Source: Bacillus timonensis (GTDB lineage: Bacteria > Bacillota > Bacilli > Bacillales > Bacillaceae_L). Taken from it: a DNA stretch of 64,000 bases. The notes below the pieces were generated by a model. That model saw only the letters and a program-made list of their open reading frames with translations. It was not told the DNA's origin and made no database searches. Of the stretch, positions 42,463 to 53,559 are shown in pieces (the stretch's first letter is position 1; every line of letters starts with the position of its first letter). A program made the translations under genes and the position numbers. The DNA lies in NCBI RefSeq assembly GCF_000285535.1, contig NZ_HE610988.1, positions 165,737-229,736 on the forward strand. The letters run 5' to 3'.

Positions 42463-44816
42463 TAATTTAGTGCCTCCTCAAACGACTGCGAACCATTATT
42501 AATTCCATCAAACCAAAGCTTTAATTGTTGATATGATGAATACAATAATTGCTTTTCCAACTCAATTTTTTTTGCCTTTTCTTGATATGTTTTTGATTCC
42601 GTCAAATCCCTCTTTTTAGCTTGATTTGATAATGAAATAAGTCCATTGTCTATTTTAACAAAATCCAAATCAAAAAACACCTTTGACATAAAATCAATTG
42701 TTTCAGCCCGCCATCCCCTATATTTTGCTAAATCATGGGCATAGCGATTCATATCAAACGGGCCTTTTTTTGCCAAAAATGCATAAAACCATTTAAAATG
42801 CTCTCTAGTTGGGATTGTACTGAAAAAATGATCTTGCTCATGGTAAAATAATGTATAAATCCGATTTGGAAAGCTATTTTCAAATAATGTTTTAATCAAT
42901 TCATCCTCTTCAGGTAGGTCAAGAAGTACTACATGCTTTGATTCAAATTGTAGGCCCCTTGCTTCTTCAAACGATGAAATTACCAAGACATCTTTATTTG
43001 TAAGTAGGAGCTTTTGTACGGTATTTAGGTCAAATGCAATTAATTGTAACCTATCATCCATTATTTTTTCAAGGTATGAAGAAAAATTTCGCATTCCTCG
43101 AATATCAAATAATTGCCATTCATTTACCGCAATGTCCCGCAACATTATTTGTGGTTTTCGATTATTATTCCATTCATTGATAGAAAGTTCCCCAATGACC
43201 GAAACTTTTGATAAAGGTGAAATTCCTTCACAAACATGCCCTAATCCAAAGCCGACTCCATCAAGAGTATTCAACTCATCCTGAAGAATAATCTTTAAAT
43301 GACTTTGGTCCGCCCCTATTTTTCGAATATTATTGATTTCTACATCATTTATTTGTACAGTGGGTTTCGGATTTCCCATCCCAAATGGTGCCAGTTTGTT
43401 CATTTCTATAATGGATTCAACAGACACATCGTTGATGCTACAAACAGCATCAATAGTTGTAATCGGCTGGAAATCTTCTGATGATAAAACTTCATTAGCA
43501 ATCGTATTTAAGCGACTTCTAAGGTCGGCCACATCTTCTACCTTCAACGTCATTCCAGCAGCCATTGGATGTCCACCAAAATGCGGTAAAATATCACGAC
43601 AAGTTGAGAGGCTTTCATAAAGATTAAAACCTTCAATACTTCTTGCAGAACCTTTAGCCAATCTTTTCTCAGAATCTATACTTAAGACAATAGTTGGACG
43701 ATAAAAGCGATCAACTAATCTAGAAGCAACGATTCCAATAACACCAGAATTCCAGCCTTCTCTAGCAATGACTAAGACGGAATTTGCTGAAGGTGGATAG
43801 TTTTCTTCAACCTCTTGGATTGCTTCCTGTGTCATTTGGTTCACTAATTGTTGTCTTTCTTTATTCAGTTCATCGATTTCATCGGCAATGTATGATGCCT
43901 CTTCAGGATCATTTGTCATTAATAAATCAACGGCTGGGTCTGCTGCTTGTAAGCGACCTACTGCGTTAATTCTAGGACCGATTGCAAATCCTACAGTTTC
44001 TTCAGATATATCGTTGTATTCGATTTTTGCTTTTTTTAGTAATGCTTGTAAACCAGGACGCTTTGTATTTTGTAATGCCCTTATTCCTTTTATTGCAAGG
44101 AGACGATTTTCTCCATGTAAAGGAACTAAATCAGCTATTGTTCCAATAACAGCAACATCTAATAAATCAGTAGGTAATTCCCCACGTAGGGCATGAGCTA
44201 CTTTGAAAGCAACCCCAACCCCGGCCAATTCCTTAAATGGATACTGACTATTAGGCTTTTTTGGATGGATAATTGCTGTTGCTACAGGTAATTCAGGGCC
44301 AACTTCATGGTGATCGGTAATAATTAGATCAAGTCCTAACTCTTTTGCAACCTCTGCCTCATGAAGCGCAGAGATTCCTGTATCGACTGTAATAATTAGG
44401 GAGATCCCTTCCGATTTTGCCCAGCGAAAAGCCGACTCATTTGGACCGTATCCTTCTGTAAATCGATTTGGTATATAAAAATCTACATCTGCACCTTTTT
44501 CTTTTAATACTGTGACCATAACAGTCGTGCTACTAACACCATCTGCATCATAATCTCCAAATACCAAAATTCGTTCATTGTTTTCAATGGCCATCGTAAT
44601 ACGCTCAATTGCCGTATCCATTTGATCAAGCAAAAATGGGTCATGGAACTCAAGCTGATCTGGTTCTAGAAATTCACGAGCAGTCTCAGCAGTTGTAAAC
44701 CCTCTATTCACTAGCAAGGATGCTACTAGAGGTGTAACTTGTAGTTCATTTGCTAATTGATTTACATTTATCTGGTTGCATTCATTTACTTTCCAACGAG
44801 TTTTAGATTGTAACAA
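42462..44816 (-). CDS. recJ: Single-stranded-DNA-specific exonuclease RecJ
   Basis: A 784-residue DHH-family exonuclease with the metal motifs [17 protein letters not shown] and ITDHHEVG, then DHHA1 ([11 protein letters not shown]) and the OB and C-terminal domains found in Firmicute RecJ. TTG at 44816 with AAGGGGTG upstream gives the usual start; the GTG at 44825 falls on that SD and is less likely. Confidence 0.94.
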   Translation of the reverse strand: MLQSKTRWKVNECNQINVNQLANELQVTPLVASLLVNRGFTTAETAREFLEPDQLEFHDPFLLDQMDTAIERITMAIENNERILVFGDYDADGVSSTTVMVTVLKEKGADVDFYIPNRFTEGYGPNESAFRWAKSEGISLIITVDTGISALHEAEVAKELGLDLIITDHHEVGPELPVATAIIHPKKPNSQYPFKELAGVGVAFKVAHALRGELPTDLLDVAVIGTIADLVPLHGENRLLAIKGIRALQNTKRPGLQALLKKAKIEYNDISEETVGFAIGPRINAVGRLQAADPAVDLLMTNDPEEASYIADEIDELNKERQQLVNQMTQEAIQEVEENYPPSANSVLVIAREGWNSGVIGIVASRLVDRFYRPTIVLSIDSEKRLAKGSARSIEGFNLYESLSTCRDILPHFGGHPMAAGMTLKVEDVADLRSRLNTIANEVLSSEDFQPITTIDAVCSINDVSVESIIEMNKLAPFGMGNPKPTVQINDVEINNIRKIGADQSHLKIILQDELNTLDGVGFGLGHVCEGISPLSKVSVIGELSINEWNNNRKPQIMLRDIAVNEWQLFDIRGMRNFSSYLEKIMDDRLQLIAFDLNTVQKLLLTNKDVLVISSFEEARGLQFESKHVVLLDLPEEDELIKTLFENSFPNRIYTLFYHEQDHFFSTIPTREHFKWFYAFLAKKGPFDMNRYAHDLAKYRGWRAETIDFMSKVFFDLDFVKIDNGLISLSNQAKKRDLTESKTYQEKAKKIELEKQLLYSSYQQLKLWFDGINNGSQSFEEALN

Positions 44817-44933
44817 AAGTTTCACCCCTTAACCTCACTATTATACAGGAGCATTGGATGTGGTACAATCGTTGACATTTGAAAATCTCTTGTCTTTCTC
44901 CGAAGGATTTAACCAGTCATTTGCTGCATAAGG

Positions 44934-45828
44934 TTAATCATCCTCAGAGTATGGATTAATATGGATAAAAACATTTTGCACTTCAGTATATTCCATTAGT
45001 TTTGCTTTTACTTTTTTCCCGACGTTATGACCCTCTTCTACAGTTATATATGGATCAACAGAAATCTTTAAATCAACAATCACATAATGTCCATGTTCTC
45101 TGGCATGAAGTTCTGTAATTTTTTTACTTCTGGAACAGACATAACCAACTCTCTATATTCCGTTGTATCATCATCATGTAGAACATGATCTAAGGTATTG
45201 TGAATGGCTTCTGTTCCAAATTCCCATGCCATTTTAACGATTAATACGGCCACAACTAAACCGGCGACTGGGTCAGCATAAACAAGCCAGTCAATACCCC
45301 AATATCCACCGAGAATGGCCCCTACAATCCCCACAAGTGTTGCAATTGAGGCAAATACATCAGAACGGTCATCATAGGCATTAATAATAAGTGCATCACT
45401 TTTAATTTTTTTTCCAAGATTATATTTATATCGGAACATGATTTCCTTAATTATGATTGAAAAAACGACGGCATATATCGCCATTGTCTTAGGAACATCA
45501 ATCGGTTTAAAAAAGATTCAATCGAGGCTTTCCCAATTTCAAAACCCACCAATGCTAGTAAGACTGCAACAATAATTGCGGAAACTGACTCAGCCTTTCC
45601 ATGTCCATACGGATGATCCTCATCTGGTGGTCTTTTAGCAGCCCGCACTCCGATAAAAACGGCGACAGAACCTGCCACATCTGAAGCTGAGTGGACCGCA
45701 TCAGCAATAAGTGCCCGGCTGTTTGATTGGATCCCAATTACCCATTTAATGATTGCAAGCAATATATTTCCTATAACTCCAATAATGATTGCTTTTTCAG
45801 CTTGTTTAAAGCGATTAGTCTCTTTCAA
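44934..45828 (-). pseudogene. Cation diffusion facilitator transporter, two frameshifts
   Basis: The gene must be read in three frames. The first part (from TTG 45828, SD GAGGGTGAGG) has membrane segments and ALIADAVHSASDVAG with the metal-site H/D residues; the second (to about 45130) has NAYDDRSDVFAS and further segments; the third gives the cytoplasmic domain ending in NVFIHINPYSEDD. One base is missing in the T6 run (minus strand, 45509-45514) and one in the A7 run (45119-45125); adding one base to each restores a full CDF protein of about 298 residues. Family members export Zn2+, Mn2+ or similar ions; the metal cannot be told from sequence. Confidence 0.85.
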
Positions 45829-45938
45829 AAAAATCCTCACCCTCTCCACATAAGTTTGGATTATGTAGCTTCTACACATGCTTTTTAGTCTATCCAAAAT
45901 CAAAAATAACTCATCAGGTAAAAATGTTGCACGAAAAT

Positions 45939-45966
45939 AAAAAGTCGTGATTAATCACGACTTTTT
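45939..45966. terminator. Terminator of secDF
   Basis: A perfect palindrome AAAAAGTCGTGATT / AATCACGACTTTTT just after the secDF stop. Confidence 0.88.
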
Positions 45967-45970
45967 ACTG

Positions 45971-48217
45971 TCATACTTGTGGTTCAGTCTCTGTCTTTGC
46001 AGGACGTTTCTTTGTAATTTGCTTTGTTTTCCAAACTAACCAAAGTTGTGCTGCAATGAAGATAGAAGAATACATACCAGCGATTAAACCGATTGTTAAT
46101 GCAAAGGAGAAGTTTGTAATGGCTTGTCCACCTAATAGTAATAATGCAACACTTGTAAAGATTACCGTTATAGCAGTATTAACAGAGCGACCTAATGTTT
46201 GTCGTAATCCACTATTTACGATACTTGCAAGATCCTCATATGTTTTAATACGCTTTTTCTTCTTATAAAGTTCACGAATTCTATCAAAAGTTACAATTGT
46301 ATCATTGATTGAATAACCGATAATTGTCAAGACCGCCGCTATGAATGTGACGTCTACTTCAAGGCGAGTGATACTAAAGATAACAATCATAAAGAATGCA
46401 TCATGGAAAAGCGCTACAATGGCAGCAAGTCCCATTAACCACTCAAATCGGAATGCAACATAGATGATAATCCCAGCCATCGCAATTAAACTTGCGATAA
46501 AGGCGTTTCGAGCAAGTTCCTTTCCAACTGTTGGAGAAACTGTACTTACACTTGGATCTGCTCCATATAGGTCATGGAAATGAGATTTAACTTTGTTAAC
46601 TTGGTCCTTTGAGAGTTCATCTGCAAAGCGAGCAACGCCAATCTCATTATTATCACCAGAAATAACGATTTCCTTTGCTTCTAAATTTAATTTACTAAGT
46701 TCATCTGTAAATTCCTCTTGAGTAATTGGATGGTCAGCAAGTACCTCCATCCTAGTACCTGCAACAAAATCAATTCCAAGATTAAGTTTAAAGATAGCCA
46801 ATACCGCAATACCGACGATAACCATGATTCCAGAAGCGATAAAGAATTTATTCTTGTGTTTCGCAAAATCGAAGCGATCGAATCGTGTTGGATAATTCCC
46901 TTCCTCATCGGCATCCGCTAAATTACGAATCTGATTCTTTTTAACACCGAACCAACTTGGTTTCTTATTTAAAAATTTACTATTTACCCATAGACTGAGT
47001 AAAAGTCTACTGCCATAAACAGCCGTTACGAAACTTAATATTATACTTACGATTAACATCGTAGCAAAGCCTTTTACAGCACTGTTACCAAAAATGAACA
47101 GAACGATACCAGCTAAAATTGTGGTTATGTTCGCGTCAAAAATTGTCAAGAAGGAGTTCTTACTTCCTGTGCGGTATGCAGACAAGATTGATTTTCCAGA
47201 CCTGATTTCTTCCTTTATTCGTTCGTAGGTAATAATATTGGCATCAACCGCCATTCCTACCCCAAGAATTAATGCTGCAATACCTGGTAGGGTTAGAACC
47301 GCATTCATCCAGTCAAATACAAGTAAGTTTAAGTAAACAAAGATGCTTAGCGTAATGGCAGCAATTAGACCAGGGAATCTGTAAAATACAAGCATAAATA
47401 ATAGCACTAAGAAAATTCCGATTGCCCCAGCGAAAACAGTTTTATTTAAAGCCTGCTCACCGAATTTTGCTCCAACTGAAGTTGAATAAATTTCAGTTAA
47501 ATCGACTGGCAGAGCACCTGCGTTTAACAAGGAAGCAAGTTCATTAGCAGATTCAACCGTAAAGTTACCACCTTCGATTGATACTGATTTTGAGTTAAAT
47601 ACTTGACGAACGGTTGCGGCGGAAAGAAATTTTGGATTTGGCTTCTTACTTTCAGCCTCATAAGAATCTACACCTTCTTCAAAGTCTAACCAAATCACCA
47701 TTAAATTGTTTGGAGCCTGGTCCAGAACTTTTTGAGTAGCATTTTTAAGATCATCTGAATCTTTAACAGTTAACGAAACAGCTGGTTTCCCCATATCGTC
47801 AAACGCTTGTTTTGCACCGTTCTGAGCTAGTTGGGAACCATCCAGTAGTACATTATCATTCACATCTCTGAATGTGAGCTTTGCTTGGGTCGATAAGATT
47901 TCACGAACCTTTTCTTGATCTTCTACACCCGCTAATTGGACACGGACACGATCTTTCCCTTCAATTTGAATATTAGGCTCATTTACCCCTAATACGTTTA
48001 CACGGTTATTTAATGCATTTACCGTACTTACAAGGGCTTCTTTGTCAATAACATCGCCTTTCTTAGCTGGTGTTACTTCATAAAGGATTTCAAATCCTCC
48101 TTGAAGATCGAGTCCTAATTTAATATTTTTTGCTGTATCTGTACCGGTAACTCCTATTAAGGCACCAAATAAAAGCACCAATACAAAAAACACGACGATG
48201 CGGCCTTTTTTAACCAT
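45971..48217 (-). CDS. secDF: Protein translocase subunit SecDF (fused)
   Basis: A 748-residue fusion of SecD and SecF, the usual form in Bacillus. It has twelve membrane segments in two six-helix halves, SecD motifs (LGLDLQGGFEILYEV, DANIITYERI) and SecF motifs (LGIDFVAGTRMEV, SINDTIVTFDRIRE). It uses proton flow to help late steps of Sec export. The 294-nt upstream region carries an intergenic repeat (48243-48362); AAAGGAGG precedes the ATG. Confidence 0.97.
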   Translation of the reverse strand: MVKKGRIVVFFVLVLLFGALIGVTGTDTAKNIKLGLDLQGGFEILYEVTPAKKGDVIDKEALVSTVNALNNRVNVLGVNEPNIQIEGKDRVRVQLAGVEDQEKVREILSTQAKLTFRDVNDNVLLDGSQLAQNGAKQAFDDMGKPAVSLTVKDSDDLKNATQKVLDQAPNNLMVIWLDFEEGVDSYEAESKKPNPKFLSAATVRQVFNSKSVSIEGGNFTVESANELASLLNAGALPVDLTEIYSTSVGAKFGEQALNKTVFAGAIGIFLVLLFMLVFYRFPGLIAAITLSIFVYLNLLVFDWMNAVLTLPGIAALILGVGMAVDANIITYERIKEEIRSGKSILSAYRTGSKNSFLTIFDANITTILAGIVLFIFGNSAVKGFATMLIVSIILSFVTAVYGSRLLLSLWVNSKFLNKKPSWFGVKKNQIRNLADADEEGNYPTRFDRFDFAKHKNKFFIASGIMVIVGIAVLAIFKLNLGIDFVAGTRMEVLADHPITQEEFTDELSKLNLEAKEIVISGDNNEIGVARFADELSKDQVNKVKSHFHDLYGADPSVSTVSPTVGKELARNAFIASLIAMAGIIIYVAFRFEWLMGLAAIVALFHDAFFMIVIFSITRLEVDVTFIAAVLTIIGYSINDTIVTFDRIRELYKKKKRIKTYEDLASIVNSGLRQTLGRSVNTAITVIFTSVALLLLGGQAITNFSFALTIGLIAGMYSSIFIAAQLWLVWKTKQITKKRPAKTETEPQV

Positions 48218-48242
48218 AAGTATGTATTTCCTCCTTTAATTA

Positions 48243-48362
48243 GAAAAGCGCAAGGCGCTCGTCTATCGGCGACAAGCATAAGACGTGCACTGACAGAAGG
48301 CGGTTTTTGCCTTCAGAAGCGATTGGCTTATACCTGAGAGCCGATGGCGCCTGGAGCTAGAC
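48243..48362. repeat. Bacillaceae-type intergenic repeat with AAGCGCAAGGCGCT / GGCGCCTGGAGCTAGAC ends
   Basis: An element of about 120 bp between comN and secDF. It opens with AAAAGCGCAAGGCGCTCG and closes with GATGGCGCCTGGAGCTAGAC, with inner pairs such as GAAGGCGG/TGCCTTC and CATAAGAC/GGCTTATA. I recall sequences with these ends as common intergenic repeats in Bacillaceae; no function is known. It could add a long 5' UTR structure to secDF or serve as a terminator for comN. Confidence 0.65.
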
Positions 48363-48511
48363 ATTCAAAACAAAGTACTAAATTTTTATATTCTTGAGCT
48401 CATACAATTAAAGCCTGTCCTTTGCCCTCCATCACAATTATGAAACAATGCGAATTTCATGTCAATTGCAGCTTCTGTGAAGTTTGCCACATCCAAAAAA
48501 TTTATAAAAGT

Positions 48512-48814
48512 TTAGAGTAACTTTTCCAATACGTTTTTACCTTCTCCCTCGAACCAGTTTGGTTCTTTAAATGCCTCAACTGTTGCATAGTTCATAAAAT
48601 CTCCAATTTTCACTGCTAAAACATCGCTTACAATCTGATTTAATATCTTTTCTTCTTTTTCTTTTCTCCATGTTTTATTTATCAGGAAATTCCATAGTTC
48701 ATCCTCTTTTACACTCCCATATCCGTACAGTTCGAATTCTTCCAACTTACTTTTTAAGAACGGACGAACTGTTTCACGAAACTTGTCATACATATGAGTC
48801 TCTGCTTGGTTCAC
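48512..48814 (-). CDS. comN: Post-transcriptional regulator ComN
   Basis: A 100-residue protein (MYDKFRETVRPFLKSKLEEFELYGYGSVKEDELWNFL ... in the N-half) of the ComN/YrzD family. In B. subtilis ComN controls comE mRNA localisation/level and interacts with DivIVA. The GTG start at 48814 has GGGAGAG upstream. It is divergent from spoVB, as in related genomes. Confidence 0.82.
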   Translation of the reverse strand: MNQAETHMYDKFRETVRPFLKSKLEEFELYGYGSVKEDELWNFLINKTWRKEKEEKILNQIVSDVLAVKIGDFMNYATVEAFKEPNWFEGEGKNVLEKLL

Positions 48815-48933
48815 ACGTCATCTCTCCCATTTTTCAACACTATAAAATGAATACTTGTCATGCTTGGACACCTATCAAGCATATAGTTAATTGTAAATGA
48901 TATCACCTTTTTTGAGAAGGTAGGGAAAATGAA

Positions 48934-50496
48934 TTGTCAAAGCAAACATTCCTAAAAGGAACATTAATTTTAATTATTGCAGGACTTATTACGAGAATAT
49001 TAGGGTTTATCAATAGAATTGTTGTAGCTCGACTTATTGGTGAAGAAGGTGTAGGGCTTTATATGATGGCAATTCCTACCTTTGTTCTCACGATTACCTT
49101 AACTCAAATGGGATTGCCAGTAGCGATATCAAAATTGGTGGCAGAAGCAGAAGCGCAAGGTGATAAAAGAAGAATCAAAAAAATATTGGTCGTCTCTCTA
49201 TCGATTACAGGTACATTAAGTATTATCTTTACACCAATGATGATTTTTCTTGCACCATTATTATCAGAAACGTTACTAACTGACCAAAGAACCTATTATC
49301 CATTATTAGCCATTTCACCTATTGTACCAATTGTGGCGATTTCATCCGTACTTCGTGGCTATTTCCAAGGTCGTCAAAATATGAAGCCACCTGCGTATTC
49401 TCAGGTAATCGAACAAGTAGTAAGAATTACTTTGGTATATGTATTTACGAATGCATTTCTACCTATGGGAATTGAATATGCTGCAGCAGGAGCGATGCTT
49501 TCGGCTGTAGTCGGAGAGTTAATGTCCCTATTCTATTTATTCTTAATGTTTAAAATGAAAAAACGAATTCGTATCAGAAAAAACTTTTTCAAGTCTGCTA
49601 AAAATGGGAAAGATACTTTTCACGATTTGACACGAATAGCAGTTCCAACATTGGGGAGCAGGATGATTGGTTCCATCTCATGGTTCTTTGAACCAATTGT
49701 CGTAGCACAAAGCTTGGCTATTGCTGGTGTCGTTACGCATCTTGCAACAAGACAATATGGGGAATTAACTGGTTTTGCACTACCTCTACTGATGCTGCCA
49801 TCCTTTATTACAACATCACTATCAACAGCACTTGTTCCTTCAATTAGTGAGGCTGCAGCAAAAAAACAAACCTTATTAATTGAGTACCGACTCAAACAAG
49901 CATTACGACTATCATTGGTTTCTGGTGGTCTGGCTATTGTTGTTTTATATGTGTTTGCTTCCCCTGTCATGGAACTCATGTACGGGAATAGCAATTCAGC
50001 TATCTATATACAAGTTATGGCACCATTCTTTATTTTTTATTATTTTCAAGGACCACTCCAAGCAACCTTACAGGCTTTAGATTTAGCCAAGGCTGCAATG
50101 ATTAATAGTTTTATTGGTAATGTCATTAAAACTGGTGCTATTTTTGTTCTTGCGACAAGACCTTCCCTTGGGATTATGGGTGCAGCGCTTGCCATTGTTA
50201 TCGGGATGATGCTCGTTACGTTGCTTCATTTTTCAACGATTGTGAAAGTCATCTCCTATAGTTTTTATATTAAAGATTATCTTAAGAGTGGAATTACCAT
50301 GATCCTATCTGGTGTAGGTGGTCATTACTTTTATCAATTACTCTTAACAGAGGGCTCTCTTTTGATAAGAACTCTTGCAGCAATTGGGGTTACATCATTC
50401 ATCTATGTCATTCTCTTGTTTGTATTTAAACTTTTAACCAAAGATGAAGTGAAAAGGATTCCTATTATTGGTCCAAAGCTTGCTTTACTATTGTAA
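48934..50496 (+). CDS. spoVB: Stage V sporulation protein B (MOP flippase)
   Basis: A 520-residue polysaccharide flippase of the MATE/MOP superfamily with about 14 membrane segments, starting SKQTFLKGTLILIIAGLITRILGFINR and carrying FFEPIVVAQSL in the middle. SpoVB is needed for spore cortex synthesis, probably moving a lipid-linked precursor. The apparent start is TTG at 48934 (AGAAGGTAGGG upstream). Downstream the terminator is split by an insertion-like element (50524-50760). Confidence 0.9.
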   Translation: MSKQTFLKGTLILIIAGLITRILGFINRIVVARLIGEEGVGLYMMAIPTFVLTITLTQMGLPVAISKLVAEAEAQGDKRRIKKILVVSLSITGTLSIIFTPMMIFLAPLLSETLLTDQRTYYPLLAISPIVPIVAISSVLRGYFQGRQNMKPPAYSQVIEQVVRITLVYVFTNAFLPMGIEYAAAGAMLSAVVGELMSLFYLFLMFKMKKRIRIRKNFFKSAKNGKDTFHDLTRIAVPTLGSRMIGSISWFFEPIVVAQSLAIAGVVTHLATRQYGELTGFALPLLMLPSFITTSLSTALVPSISEAAAKKQTLLIEYRLKQALRLSLVSGGLAIVVLYVFASPVMELMYGNSNSAIYIQVMAPFFIFYYFQGPLQATLQALDLAKAAMINSFIGNVIKTGAIFVLATRPSLGIMGAALAIVIGMMLVTLLHFSTIVKVISYSFYIKDYLKSGITMILSGVGGHYFYQLLLTEGSLLIRTLAAIGVTSFIYVILLFVFKLLTKDEVKRIPIIGPKLALLL

Positions 50497-50523
50497 AAGT
50501 TGTTGACTTAACCTTAAAAAGAA

Positions 50524-50760
50524 AGGTATCCAAAGGTTACCTCAGAATGTTGACAAACGCTCGCATACTGCGTTGCTTGCCTCGTTCGTCCGCTCATGAA
50601 GGCAACTTCTATTCGCGTCTTCGCTCAGCTGCGCGCCTTGTCTGGCACACGTTTTCAAGACAGTCAGGGACTTGAGTTAAAATTTAGATATCCTTAAAAA
50701 TTCGTGTAGAAAAAGTCAGCACTGACTTTGTCTACACTTTGAGGTAACCAAAGGTTACCT
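50524..50760. mobile_element. MITE-like element inside a duplicated terminator
   Basis: Two 19-bp direct copies of AGGTAACCAAAGGTTACCT (50524-50542 with one mismatch, 50742-50760 exact) flank about 199 bp. The insert ends are inverted: CAGAATGTTGACAAA against TTTGTCTACACTTTG (12 of 15 match). A 13-bp hairpin (50707-50719 with 50722-50734) sits near the right end. Only the right copy has the T-run (TTTTTT) that makes a terminator. There is no ORF. It could be a small non-autonomous transposon or a repeat expanded by recombination. Confidence 0.6.
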
Positions 50761-51420
50761 TTTTTCATTTTTAATATCAATGTGTAATTTTCCATGATGA
50801 TAGCTACAATAAGAAAGTTTCTTAATATCACTGTGACCAAGCTTTTTTAGTTCAGAAAGCAGCCAAGGTTTCGTTTTATTGATTTGGTGTAAATGTTCTT
50901 CCTGGATTTCACCATCGAGAATAAGAGGTAAATCAATTGTATAATCGGATATTTCTGATGGCTGCTTAGAATTTTTAGTTAAAACCGACAATTCACCTGA
51001 GGATTCAAGGATAGCAAACTCCACATCTGCCAAATTCTTCACATTTTTTTCACGAAGCTGCATCAATAAGTCATCCAAATTATAGCGTTGCTGTTTCATG
51101 GCATGTTCATCAATTTTTCCCTTATTAATGATAACGGTTGGTCTGCCATCTATAATTTCCCTTAACTTTTTGCTTTTTAATGACAAGAGGGCAAGGGCGT
51201 ATTGGATTCCCATTAGTAAAACCATTGGTATAACAGAATGCAGAACTGGATCTTTTGTACTCTCAATACCAATTACCGCCATTTCTGCAATCATCATAAA
51301 TACAACTAAATCCAGAAGACTTAATTCCCCGATTTCTCGTTTTCCCATCAACCGAAAAATCGTTAAAATAATAATATATAGTAAAACAGTCCTCCCCATA
51401 ATGATGAGGTATTCCTCCAT
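50755..51420 (-). CDS. yrbG: DUF421 membrane protein YrbG
   Basis: A 221-residue protein with an N-terminal membrane region of three segments (about 8-80; FRLMGKREIGELSLLDLVVFM is the family motif) and a cytoplasmic DUF421 domain with two repeated subdomains (RPTVIINKGKIDEHAMKQ and the C-terminal KPWLLSELKKLG). Function is unknown; relatives include spore proteins such as YetF. Its stop codon lies inside the right-hand terminator repeat. Confidence 0.88.
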   Translation of the reverse strand: MEEYLIIMGRTVLLYIIILTIFRLMGKREIGELSLLDLVVFMMIAEMAVIGIESTKDPVLHSVIPMVLLMGIQYALALLSLKSKKLREIIDGRPTVIINKGKIDEHAMKQQRYNLDDLLMQLREKNVKNLADVEFAILESSGELSVLTKNSKQPSEISDYTIDLPLILDGEIQEEHLHQINKTKPWLLSELKKLGHSDIKKLSYCSYHHGKLHIDIKNEKR

Positions 51421-51626
51421 TGTGAAAGCCCCCTCTCATATGAGTTAATTTTTAAAACCATATTACAGGTTAGTTTGCACAATTCATACCTAAACATTAT
51501 GTAAAGGTTTTACCAGCACCTTGTAGTTGAAGAAAAAGTTTGTACTTTTTTATTCTAATTCGTTATGGACATGAATATGCTCGTACTAAGGGTTATCTGT
51601 ATCAATTTGAAAGGGAGAGAATCGAC

Positions 51627-52010
51627 ATGAGGAAAATGGGGGTTGCAATGGCTTATGGTGTGGTAGCAATTTTTTTAATTGTTATCGTTTTTAGTTTACT
51701 CATTTCATTATTACTTCGTTTTACTTCACTTCAAGAATCTTCAATATCCTGGGTGATTTTGGGTTTGTCCTTCCTAGCGCTATTTATTGGTGGATTTGTA
51801 TCAGGGGGAAAAGGAAAAGAAAAAGGCTGGCTGATTGGTGGCGGAACCGGTATTTTGTATACTATCATTGTGTTTCTCGTACAATTTTTAGGATATGATA
51901 CTACTTTTACTGCCGAGCAAACGATGTATCATATTGGTTTTTTAGCAGCTTCAGTTATTGGTGGTATTTTCGGGGTTAATATGACAACACCTTCAAGAAG
52001 GGAAGCATAG
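51627..52010 (+). CDS. yrzE: TIGR04086 family membrane protein YrzE
   Basis: A 127-residue protein with four predicted membrane segments (two pairs) and the glycine-rich SGGKGKEKGWLIGGGTG loop of the family. Function is unknown. ATG at 51627 has AAGGGAGAG 8 nt upstream; the longer frame from 51540 lacks an SD. It converges on yajC through a shared terminator. Confidence 0.82.
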   Translation: MRKMGVAMAYGVVAIFLIVIVFSLLISLLLRFTSLQESSISWVILGLSFLALFIGGFVSGGKGKEKGWLIGGGTGILYTIIVFLVQFLGYDTTFTAEQTMYHIGFLAASVIGGIFGVNMTTPSRREA

Positions 52011-52011
52011 A

Positions 52012-52039
52012 AAAAAAGAGCGTTTAAACGCTCTTTTTT
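52012..52039. terminator. Bidirectional terminator of yrzE and yajC
   Basis: A perfect 28-nt palindrome AAAAAAGAGCGTTT / AAACGCTCTTTTTT between convergent genes. Confidence 0.92.
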
Positions 52040-52050
52040 AGTTAATTTAA

Positions 52051-52311
52051 TTAGTCCTTAATGACGTCACGTACTGCTTGTCTGTCATATGTAAGATTGG
52101 CATTGCCTGATTTAATAACAACCTTGTTTTCATCGATAGAGTCAATAATTCCATGTAAGCCACCAACTGTAACTACTTTGTCACCTTTTGCAAGGCTTGA
52201 TTGCATTTGCACAGTAGCCTTTTGACGCTTCTGTTGCGGACGAATTAACAAGAAATAGAAAATCGCAAACATAAGAATTAAAGGACCAACTGTTCCTAAA
52301 ATACCTTCCAT
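52051..52311 (-). CDS. yajC: Preprotein translocase subunit YajC
   Basis: An 86-residue protein with one N-terminal membrane segment (about 7-23, followed by LLIRPQQKRQK) and the cytoplasmic SH3-like core KGDKVVTVGGLHGIIDSID. YajC binds SecDF in the export machine. It lies 41 nt after tgt, as in most Bacilli. Confidence 0.95.
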   Translation of the reverse strand: MEGILGTVGPLILMFAIFYFLLIRPQQKRQKATVQMQSSLAKGDKVVTVGGLHGIIDSIDENKVVIKSGNANLTYDRQAVRDVIKD

Positions 52312-52352
52312 TCATTTCACCTCCTGCACTTGTTTTCTTTACATTTTCTTTA

Positions 52353-53534
<1,182 letters not shown>

Positions 53535-53559
53535 CTAAATATCTAATTTTCATGGTTTT

